A DNA stretch of 64,000 bases from Prorocentrum cordatum (lineage: Eukaryota > Sar > Dinophyceae > Prorocentrales > Prorocentraceae): positions 1,122,174 through 1,186,173 of the forward strand of contig CAUYUJ010014205.1 in NCBI GenBank assembly GCA_963575745.1. The letters run 5' to 3'. The notes under the pieces are model-generated. The model made no database searches. It saw nothing but the letters and a program-made list of their open reading frames with translations, and was not told the origin of the DNA. Made by a program: the position numbers and the translations under genes. This document shows, one piece after another, positions 52,654-60,804 of this stretch (position 1 is the first letter of the stretch; each line of letters opens with the position of its first letter).

Positions 52654-55327
52654 CCGGGAAAGGGGCGCCGGCCCAGCGTTCTCTTTTAGTATGTAAACAT
52701 AGTCCCCCGGTGCCTGCTTGAAGGAGGCCGGCGAATTGCCGGCGAATTTTTTCCCTGATAAATAACGAGGTCGAAGGAGGCCGGCGTGAATTAAAATTTG
52801 AGGATGTCTCGAGCGAAACGCTTGTTCCGGAAAGGGCGCGGGCCCAGGTTCTCTTTTCTCTTTTAGTATGTAAACATAGTCCCCCGGTGCCTGCTTGAAG
52901 GAGGCCGGCGAATTGCCGGCGAATTTTTTCCCTGATAAATAACGAGGTCGAAGGAGGCCGGCGAATTTTTCCCTGATAAATAACGAGCCCGAGAATTAAA
53001 ATTAGAGGATGTCTCGAGCGAAACGCTTGTTTTTGAGGCCGGCGACTTAAAATTTGAGGATGTCTCGAGCGAAACGCTTGTTTTTGAAATCCCGACCTCA
53101 CCACACCCCAGCACGACCACACCCCAGCACGACCTCACCACAGCACGACCACACCCCAGCACGACCACGCCCCAGCACGACCACGCCCCAGCACGACCAC
53201 GACCCAGCACGACCCTACCCCAGCAAGACCACACCCCAGCACGACCACACCCCAGCACGACCTCACCACAGCACGACCACACCCCAGCACGACCACGTCA
53301 AGCACGACCACGCCCCAGCACGACCACTTCCAGCAGACACACCCCGAACGAACACACCCAGCACGACACACCCCAGCACGACACACCTAGCAACGACCAC
53401 ACCCCAGCACGACACACCTCAGCACGACCCCTCACCACAGCACGACACACCCCAGCACGGACCACGCCCCAGCACGACCACGCCCCAGCACGACCACGCC
53501 CCAGCACAACCACCCCCCAGCACGACCACCCCCCCAGCACGACCACACCCCAGCACGACAACCCCCCAGCACGACCACACCCCAGCACGACCACTCCCCA
53601 GCACGACCACACCGCCTTGGTTGAGTGGTTGCCTGTCGTCGTGGAATGTTTCGTGGGGTGTCTCGTGGAATGTTTCGCGGGGTGTCTCCTGGAATGTTTC
53701 GTGAGGGGTCTCGCGGAATGTTTCGTGAGGTGTCTCGTGGGATGTTTCGTGAGGTGTCTCGTGGGATGTTTCGTGAGGTGTTGCCCCGTTGGGTATCGTG
53801 AAAACGTGCCCATGCTCCACATGTCTATATCCCTTTCCGGGTTCGTGGGTCCATCATGTTTTTCAGAAAATGGTGAGGATGTCTCGAGCGAAACGCTTGT
53901 TTTGTGTTATAGATTGTCCTCTCCTGGGGACCTGAATTCTGAGGACCACCTCCCAGCACGACCACCCCCCCAGCACGACCACCCCACAGCACGACCACCC
54001 CCCAGCACGACCACACCCCAGCACGACCACTCCCCAGCACGACCACACCCCAGCACGACCCCACCCCAGCACGACCCCACCCTAGCACGACCACACCCCA
54101 GCACGATTCACACCCCCAGAAACGAACCACACCCCAGCACGGAACCACCCCGCACGACCCCACCCCAGCACACGACCCCGGACCACACCCCAGCCACGAC
54201 CACACCCCCGCAAGGACCCAACCCCAGCCGACCCCACCCCAATCACGGCCCCCACCCCAGCAAGGACCAAACCCCAGCACGACCACACCCCAGCACGACC
54301 TCACCAAGCACGACCAACCCCAGCACGATCAAGCCCCAGCAGCCAGCCACGACCCACGCACCAGCACGCCCAGCACGACCCACTTCCCCTCCCAGCACGA
54401 CACCTCCCAGCACGACCACCCCCCCAGCACGACCACTCCCCAGCACGACCACCCCCCAGCACGACCACACCCCAGCACGACCACTCCCCAGCACGACCAC
54501 ACCCCAGCACGACCCCACCCCAGCACGACCCCACCCTAGCACGACCACACCCCAGCACGATCACAACCCAGAACGACCACACCCCAGCACGACCCCACCC
54601 CAGCACGACCCCACCCCAGCACGACCACACCCCAGCACGACCACACCCCAGCAGGACCCCACCCCAGCACGACCCCACCCCAGCACGGTCCCACCCCAGC
54701 AAGACCACACCCCAGCACGACCACACTCCAGCACGACCTCACCACAGCACGACCACTCCCCAGCACGATCACGCCCCAGCACGACCACGCCCCAGCACGA
54801 CCACTCCCCAGCACGACCACCTCCCAGCACGACCACCCCCCCAGCACGACCACCCCCCAGCACGACCACCCCCCAGCACGACCACACCCCAGCACGACCA
54901 CGCCCCAGCACGACCACGCCCCAGCACGACCACGCCCCAGCACGACCATCCCCCAGCACGACCACCCCCCCAGCACGACCACCCCCCAGCACGACCACCC
55001 CCCAGCACGACCACACCCCAGCACGACCACACCCCAGCACGACCACACCCAGTCGCACCCCCGTGGACTGTTTCGTGGGGTGTCTCGTGGAATGTTTCGT
55101 GGGGTGTCTCGTGGAATGTTTCGTGGGGTGTCTCGTGGAATGTTTCGCGGGGTGTCTCGTGGAACGTTTCGCGAGGTGTCTCGTGGAATGTTTCGCGAGG
55201 TGTCTCGTGGGATGTTTCGCGGGGTGTCTCGTGGGATGTTTTGTGAGATGTCGCCCAGTTGGGTATCGTGAAAACGTGACCATGCTGCGCATGTCTATAT
55301 CCCTTTCCGGGTTCGTGGGTCCATCAT
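52654..55327 (+). mobile_element. Short-subfamily CCCGGAAAGG element 8 (E8), interrupted by nested E9
   Basis: Starts CCGGGAAAGGGGCGCCGG and ends GGGTCCATCATG before TTTTTT. E9 (52,827-53,858) sits in its CGCTTGTTTTTCAG segment. The part after E9 has the longest CCAGCACGACCACACC array of the window (53,945-55,051, about 1.1 kb) and a 24-bp TGTTTCGTGGGG array (55,070-55,240). Minus-strand frames here (WSCWGVVVLG) are repeat artefacts. Confidence 0.82.
52827..53858 (+). mobile_element. Nested short element 9 (E9) inside E8
   Basis: CCGGAAAGGGCGCGGGCCC to GGGTCCATCATG. Left flank CGCTTGTT and right flank TTTTTCAGAAAATGG join to give CGCTTG(T)nCAG, the normal sequence of these elements (compare 39,438 and 47,297). 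It contains its own 5' module, two core units, a 16-bp array (53,098-53,612) and a 24-bp array (53,640-53,770). Confidence 0.82.
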
Positions 55328-55627
55328 GTTTTTTCTTCTCTGGACGCTTCGCGCATCCCCAAGCCCGACAGCCCATCCAACAACGATGCCCAGGCGAGTT
55401 GAGGTGTTGTTGTGAGAAGTTGTCGGAAGTCTCTTGGAGCCATCTTGGAGCTATCTTGGGGTCCTCTTGGGGCCCTCTTGGGGGCCGCTTCGGGCTCTTT
55501 TGGGGCCATCTCGGGGCCCTTTGGGGTCTCAGAGAGCCTTTTGGAGCCATCTTGGGCGATCTTGGCAGAAGGGAAGGAGGGGCTGTGGAAGCCCAGAGGG
55601 CTGGTGGGTTTGGCGGCGGAGACTCAG

Positions 55628-55877
55628 GTTTCCCGAGCCTGCCTCCGAGACCGAGCTGGCGACGCTCATCAGGGAGAGCAGCGCCTATCACGAGGGCTTT
55701 AAACCGCAGGTGTCGAAGACGAAGAAGTACATCGGTGTGTTCTACGACCAGAAGGTCGCCGGCCAAGGCGACGCGCGGCCGAACGTGAGGCCGCCCTACT
55801 TGAGGAACGCGCACATGGAGAAGCACATCTGCGCGGCCATCAAGGCGGCCCCGGTTGCTGCGGATCCTGAGGAGCAG
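55628..55877 (+). CDS. Exon 4 of the unrecognised gene (or first seen exon of a second gene)
   Basis: The frame reads SETELATLIRESSAYHEG, KTKKYIGVFYDQKVAG, NVRPPYLRNAHMEKHI and ends DPEEQ. The end is placed at 55,877, where a GA-AG intron of 117 nt (to 55,994) joins PEEQ to DNAPKHLPAELAFF without phase change and CAGGA stands at both junctions. No family recognised. Confidence 0.6.
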
Positions 55878-55994
55878 GAGTGCTATCGTCAGCGCGTTGC
55901 CCTGGGCCCTGGCCGGGCGCTCGCCCTGCCCGCCTTGGGGCAAGGCGTTCGCCTGGGGGGGCCAAGGGCAGGTGCGGGGGGATAGCCGCACCAG
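55878..55994 (+). other. Short GA-AG intron flanked by CAGGA repeats
   Basis: 117 nt from GAGTGCTATCG to CGCACCAG. GC-rich, no protein-like sense. The 5-bp repeat CAGGA at both ends and the phase-0 join support it. Confidence 0.55.
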
Positions 55995-57046
55995 GATAAT
56001 GCTCCGAAGCACTTGCCCGCGGAGCTCGCGTTCTTCGTGTGCGACGGGGGGGGACTGGGCAGGAGACGACGCTCATGAACAAGTTCGTCGACGAGAGCAA
56101 CAAGCCCTACCTCAAGTCCAAGCACACAGTGACGGTCATCTACTCGGAGGAAAGCGTGGTGAACCGCCTCAAGATCAAGCGCAGAACCACGGCTGGCGCG
56201 CTCCAGGTCGAGAAGATGTACATCGTCACCGGCAAGGCGATCGAGATCGAGGACAGGGCCAGGCTCGCGTTGAGCGGCACCACTGTCGGGGAGCACATCA
56301 GTTGCGCCTGGAGGTCCTGGAGCGACCCGAGCCATTGGACGATGAAGCGCAAGCACAAGGCGACCATCATCACGAAGAAGGACACCATTGCGAACGGTGG
56401 CCGCGGACCCGGTCACGACGAGGAGGAGGAGCGCAAGGCGGAGAAGGAGGAGGCCAAGGCCATCACGCCGGAGAGCGAAGAGCAGGTGTTCTGGTGGGCA
56501 CCGCCGCCCACCCTGCAGGATGAATGGATCCACAACTTCAACCTTCGCGCGGTGGTCGACCTCACTCCCGGGGATGGCGCCAGGGCGATGTGCTGCATCA
56601 AAAATAAGATCCCATACGTGGCCATCTGCTTCAACCAGGAGAACGTCGAAGCCTTGTACGACCATCTCTTCAAGGAGACCATGAAGGAATCGTTGAACGA
56701 GGGCTGCAAGCAGCTCTACTCCTCGGAGCTGGCGGCCGTCGTCGTCGACAGCCAGAAGGCTAAGACCGAGGAGAGCGGCACGGACACGGCCGACAAGAAG
56801 AAGGGCGCGAAGAACAAGACCGGCAGCAGCGGCGGTAGCAAGGACGGCGGCAAGGACGGCGGTGGCAGCGGCGCCAGCGGCGGTGGCAGCAAGGACCCTA
56901 TGGACCGCTCGGCACTGGTGGATCGCATCCGCGCGCTGGCTGGCGGCCCCGCTGCCAAAAGGCGCAAGAAGGAGAAGGCTGAGGATGACGCCGCTGAGGG
57001 TGAAGATGGTGCGGACTCCGTCTCCGACGTCGAAGAGGAGGTGTGA
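55995..57046 (+). CDS. Last exon: protein with SAM-methyltransferase-like motif and K/S/G-rich tail
   Basis: DNAPKHLPAELAFFVCDGG runs to an eight-G stretch (56,046-56,053). One more G would keep the frame with TGQETTLMNKFVDES, so a one-base homopolymer deletion or assembly error is likely. After an acidic stretch comes WWAPPPTLQDEW and then VVDLTPGDGARAMCC...IPYVAICFNQENVEALYDHLF. This resembles motif I (D-x-x-x-G-x-G) plus following strand and helix of beta-class N6-adenine/N4-cytosine methyltransferases, but no clear D-P-P-Y is present. The tail is G/S/K-rich with a basic patch (AAKRRKKEK), possibly nuclear. Stop TGA 57,044-57,046. Catalytic activity is doubtful. Confidence 0.6.
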
Positions 57047-58157
57047 TGGTGTTGAGCGGTGGTGGACGAGTCTGGCTAGCGGCGGTAGTGAGCGTTCTCG
57101 CTGAGGGCCTGGCCGAGCGCGCGCCGCCGGGAGGAGGAGGAGGGAGAAGGAGGAGAAGGAGGAGGAGGAGGAGGAAACGACGCTCGTCTGCAGTCCGAGG
57201 CGCCCCGTGGCCGATCAGCGAGGCCGCGGGCGCTTCCATTTGATAATGGCGCCGCTGCCAGCAGCACAATGGCACGCTGCAGGGTCTTGGAGTTTGACCG
57301 TGCCTGCTGGCAGCCCGCGCCGCTTCGGGGGCCAGGGCGAGTTGCGTGCCGCTGGCTGTGACGTTTCGCAGCAATGACGTGCCGCTTGGGTGACGTCACT
57401 ACCCTCCTCATCCTCCTCGTCCTCCTGCTCATCCTCGTCGTCGTCGTCCTCATCGTCATCTCCCTCCTTGCAGTCGCTCGTGCTGCCTGGTCGTCCGCTC
57501 CCCTCCCCTCCCGCCCCTCCCACGGTCGTCGTCGTCGTCGTCGCCGCCCCCTCCCCTCCGGCCCGCCTGCCAGGAGGCGCGCCGAGAGCTTCGGCGAGGC
57601 GCCTCGCGCGCGCCGCGCGCCCGCCGGGGGGGAGGGCGAGGGGGGGGATGGCGAGGATGAAGGAGGGTGAGGAGATGGGCGGCGACGACGCACGCACACG
57701 ACGACGATGACGACGACGGTGGCGACGGCGACGACTCGTGACGATGACGACCGCGACGACGGCGGCGGCGACGGCGGCGGCGGCGGCGAGGACCCCCGGG
57801 CCTCGGGCGGCGCCGCCCGAGGCCCTGAGGTCCTCGCGCCCTGCCGATGGGACTCCCAGTGGCCCCTGTAACGATCGATGCCGCTGCTCGTTCTGCTGGA
57901 GAGCCTTCGTCGCCACGGCTGGATTCGCGTCGAAATTCTGGCCAGAACGCGACCTGGGAGACTAATTGGTGTTCCATCGGCAGGGGGGGGACGAGAGTCG
58001 CATCCTGAAGAGCCCAAGAGGATGCGAGGATATTCAGGAGGAGGATGAGGAACATTCGCCTGAACAGTCGGAGGACAGGTCCGAGGGAGAAGGGAGACTT
58101 CGACGCCCACGTCTTCGGCGCTAGCACTCGAGCGCACTCGCACTCGCACGACGGGCC
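57047..58157. other. Gap with GGA, TCC and CGA/CGG microsatellite pieces
   Basis: 57,135-57,180 is GGA repeat, 57,400-57,480 TCC/TCG and 57,690-57,790 CGACGG-type repeat. Open frames on both strands here (up to 573 codons on the minus strand) are R/P/S-rich, lack conserved-looking segments and follow the repeat composition. I see no gene. Confidence 0.5.
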
Positions 58158-58589
58158 TCACTTGTGGGCCTTGGGCTTGGCCCTCGCGGCGGCCTTGTTG
58201 GGCTTGGCCTTCGGCTTCACCCTCGCGGCGGCCTTGGGCTTGGCCTTCGACTTCTTCTTCGGCATGGCCTTCGGCTTCTTCTTCTTCGGCATGGCCTTCG
58301 ACTTCTTCTTCGGCATGGCCTTCGTCTTCGTCGTCGGATCGATGTGCTCGTCGAGGGGGTCGTCGAGGGGGCTCGCCTCGGCCTCGATCAAGCTGGAGGG
58401 GGGCGGCGTCCAGCGCCACTTTTCTTCCACCTGATCGCCGTCCCAGTTCAAACCGACGAGGACCCCACGCCATCCCTCGCGTATGTCCCTCCCACGCCAC
58501 CTTTTCATCTCGACGAACGATTTCGGCGATGTCTTCTCTTGGGCAGCCTCGGCCTCGGCTGCGGCCTTGCCGCCGCCGCCGTTCGGCAT
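58158..58589 (-). CDS. Small lysine-rich basic protein, intronless
   Basis: 143 codons, ATG at 58,589, TGA at 58,158-58,160. The N-terminal half is mixed (EMKRWRGRDIREGWRGVLVG; GDQVEEKWRWTPPPSSL), with W-rich segments and an acidic patch. The last 55 residues are K/A/P-rich repeats (KAMPKKKSKAMPKKKKPKAM, then KPKAAARVKPKAKP) like the tail of histone H1 or other chromatin-binding proteins. A 19/22 match to the dinoflagellate spliced leader lies 57 nt upstream (58,647-58,668), the expected place for a gene copied back from a mature mRNA. A DNA- or RNA-binding role in the nucleus is inferred from composition only. No domain recognised. Confidence 0.7.
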   Translation of the reverse strand: MPNGGGGKAAAEAEAAQEKTSPKSFVEMKRWRGRDIREGWRGVLVGLNWDGDQVEEKWRWTPPPSSLIEAEASPLDDPLDEHIDPTTKTKAMPKKKSKAMPKKKKPKAMPKKKSKAKPKAAARVKPKAKPNKAAARAKPKAHK

Positions 58590-58646
58590 GACTGTCGCGC
58601 GGGCTGTCGGGCGCTTCGGGCTTGGGCTGTCGGGCGTGGCTGTAGG

Positions 58647-58668
58647 CTTGAGCCAAATCCGCTACGGA
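58647..58668 (-). promoter_or_regulatory. Relic dinoflagellate spliced leader, 19/22 match
   Basis: The minus strand reads TCCGTAGC, then GGA where the leader has CAT, then TTTGGCTCAAG. Six bases upstream is GTGTCAG, a possible acceptor for a new trans-splicing event. Comparison is to the published consensus from memory. Confidence 0.75.
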
Positions 58669-59112
58669 TGGTTCCTGACACCGCGTCGATCGTTCAAGGC
58701 GTCGGCGTTCACCTGGATGTTGCGATGAAGTCGGTGTTGGATCCTGACACTGCGTCGATCGTTCAACCTTGGACGACCGGCGGCTTTCCGAGTTCACCCT
58801 CGAACGCCCGCGCTGGGGTCGCCACCGCGCGGCCGCCTGTCGAAACGCCTAGGCCCACGCTGGCCAGCATGTTCAGAACATCTCACGTTTCCTCCTCCAC
58901 CTCATCCTCCATTCATTCCATTGCCGTTTTGGCTCAAATCGTATCCTGCGGGCCGCCCCTTGGCCATCCCGCGGGCCACCCCCTTCGGCCCAACTTCATA
59001 TGGTGGCGTGCCCACTTCGAAGCACTGGAGATTGCGTGACTCTGTGCGCTGGAGATTGCGCTTCGGGAGATTGTGGCTGTCGACCTGATCTCGGAGCGCA
59101 AGCCGTTGGAGA
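58669..59112. other. Divergent intergenic region between two leader-bearing genes
   Basis: Holds a direct repeat of CTGACACCGCGTCGATCGTTCAA-like sequence (about 58,674 and 58,744), a TCC-rich patch (58,888-58,916), the second relic leader (58,917) and short GGAGATTGCG repeats (59,025-59,080) before the ATG at 59,113. Confidence 0.6.
58917..58938 (+). promoter_or_regulatory. Relic dinoflagellate spliced leader, 18/22 match
   Basis: TCCATTGCC then GTTTTGGCTCAAA. Four substitutions from the consensus and no indel, with an 11-base exact run TTTTGGCTCAA. It lies 174 bp upstream of the ATG of the intronless gene at 59,113, after a pyrimidine-rich tract. Confidence 0.65.
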
Positions 59113-60804
59113 ATGGCACGCGCCGCGGTCAAAGTTGGCGTCGATCTTGGCGACGTCATGAGCACCAGGGACACCGGTGATGACAAGAAGCCAGAGGGCG
59201 ACGACATCTACGTGGCAGTAACGCGAGGTTTTTTCGCGTTCGCCTTGTTGTTCGGCATGGTGCATGGGCTGGAGAACCTGTACATCGTGAGTCGCACCCA
59301 ACGTGGCTCGTGGTGGTCGTGCCACAAGAAGCACGGTCACGTTGAGGCGTGGCCCGTGCGCTTCATCAAGCAGACAGGGCTCGTCGAGATGGGCATGCCG
59401 CTGAACCACCTACATCTGTGCGAGCGGAAGAGTGGCGAGAAGGGCAAGGGCGCTATCGCTTCCAGACTGGGACTCACGCACCACATCGACAACGACATCG
59501 AATGCCTTTGGTCGATGTTGCACGACGATGACAACATGTGGGCGAACATCGTCGAAGAGAAGGGCTTCTTGGTGATGTTCACTGAACTGAGGCCAGTCAT
59601 GAATAACAAGTGGATGACAAAAAGCTTGCGCGAGTGCATGTGCGAAGCTGGCTCGTGGCAAGAAGTCGCCCGTCTCTTTGAGCTGCCGCATGTGGACGAT
59701 CCTGGCGTGTGGGACTGGCTCGATCAGCAAGGCCCACCGCATCGCCGATATTCTGGCACAACGGTGGAGCGCGTCCGACAGGAGCTGGACAAATGGCTAG
59801 CATCATCTACAAGGCCTTTAACGTCCACGTGGGGTTCGCCACCGATTGTCCCCCGGCGTGAACGCGATGATGACGATGATGAGTGGCGTCGTCAAGAAGC
59901 ACGCCGTCTCGAAATCAAATACCGAGAAGAACTGGCAGCCGCAGACGCTAAAGCGCAACGCGATGCGGAGGAGCTCCGACAGCAAGAAAAAGCAGAAGAA
60001 CGAGCTGAGCAAGTTCGACAACATGCACAACGCATCCGACAGCAAGAAAAAGCAGAAGAACGAGCTGAGCAAGTTCGACAACATGAAAAACGCATCCGAC
60101 AGCAAGAAGAAGCAGAAGAACGAGCTGAGGAAGTTCGACAACATGAAGAACGCATCCGACAGCAATAAAAAGCAGAAGAACGAGCTGCTGAGCAAGTTCT
60201 ACAACATGCACAACGCATCCGACAGCAAGAAGAAGCAGAAGAACGAGCTGAACAAGTTCGACAACATGAAGAACGCATCCGACAGCAAGAAGAAGCAGAA
60301 TAACGAGCTGCTGGGCAAGTTCGACAACATGAAGAACGCATTGCAGCTCTTCGCGCTGAGGAGGATCGACTTCGCGCAACACAGGAACGGCTACAGCAGC
60401 AGGTGCTAGTCAGCGACGCTCTACGACAACGTCGAGAACAGGACGAGGCGCTTCACAACAACTTCCGCGCGTTGGAGGCCCAGGTGCAGGGTATGGCAGA
60501 AGAACTTTCACGCCGCAGTGGTGACTGGAAGCCGTGGAGCACGTGGGCCAGCAACGAGCGGTGCAACGACGGGTGGAACTACAAGAAGTACAAGAGGGCT
60601 ATGGAGCACGCCATGCGGATCCGCCCGAGTCCAGCATGTGTGCGCCGCGTGGTAACCCCTATGTGCGCATCTTGTCACATCAATCAGCTTGGTGTGTACT
60701 GTCCATATTCTTTGTGCTCCCCATGTTGCCAGAGCGCTTCGTGGGCGGGGCGGGCCAGCAGCTCCAGCGCCAACGCCAACGAGTGCTGGCAACACGCTTT
60801 GTGA
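59113..60804 (+). pseudogene. HAD-like protein with coiled-coil repeat tail, interrupted by two TAA codons
   Basis: ATG 59,113 and one frame to TGA 60,802-60,804, apart from TAA at 60,166-60,168 and 60,301-60,303. The N-terminal 200 residues look like a HAD-fold hydrolase: KVGVDLGDVM (motif I region), LYIVSRT (motif II), KQTGLV and IASRLGLTHHIDNDIE (motif IV acidic pair). The motif I nucleophile context is unusual, so activity is uncertain. Residues from about 260 are a heptad-like, E/Q/R-rich coiled coil built from about six 60-bp tandem units (RIRQQEKAEERAEQVRQHE). In two of them GAA has become TAA. After the array the frame continues with coiled coil (QRREQDEALHNNFRALEAQV) and a C-terminal GDWKPWSTWASNERC. 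Intronless. If TAA terminates, the product is 351 residues. Confidence 0.65.
59970..60350 (+). repeat. 60-bp in-frame tandem repeat coding for coiled coil
   Basis: About six copies of a 60-bp unit beginning CGCATCCGACAGCAAGAAAA. The later copies at about 60,170-60,190 and 60,300-60,315 carry an extra CTG, which keeps frame. The two GAA-to-TAA changes fall in different codons of the unit. Confidence 0.9.

Larger units (their letters stand above)
51416..55627 (+). other. Possible 4.2-kb intron containing elements E7-E9
   Basis: Between two coding regions that look like one gene. It consists of 51,427-51,590 (unremarkable), elements E7, E8 and nested E9 (51,598-55,327), and 55,328-55,620 with GGGGCCCTCTTGGGGG-type repeats. 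A CAGGTTT repeat stands at both proposed ends. If it is instead intergenic, the genes at 49,111 and 55,628 are separate. Confidence 0.4.

Noticed and set aside
11990-53920. Many ORFs starting MSRAKR or MSQAKR
   Set aside because: They are translations of the GATGTCTCGAGCGAAACG repeat; reading frame is not maintained between units and stops or indels are frequent.
51413-55631. A clean GT-AG join of exon 3 to exon 4 at the CAGGTTT repeats
   Set aside because: The phases differ by one base, so the join as read would shift exon 4 out of its evident frame; left as unresolved.
53617-55788. 723-codon T/P/H-rich plus-strand ORF
   Set aside because: It lies over the 16-bp minisatellite and 24-bp array; composition is dictated by the repeat and it continues across an element boundary.
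57076-58797. 573-codon minus-strand ORF
   Set aside because: R/P/S-rich, crosses microsatellites and the supported basic-protein gene in another frame, with no conserved-looking segment.
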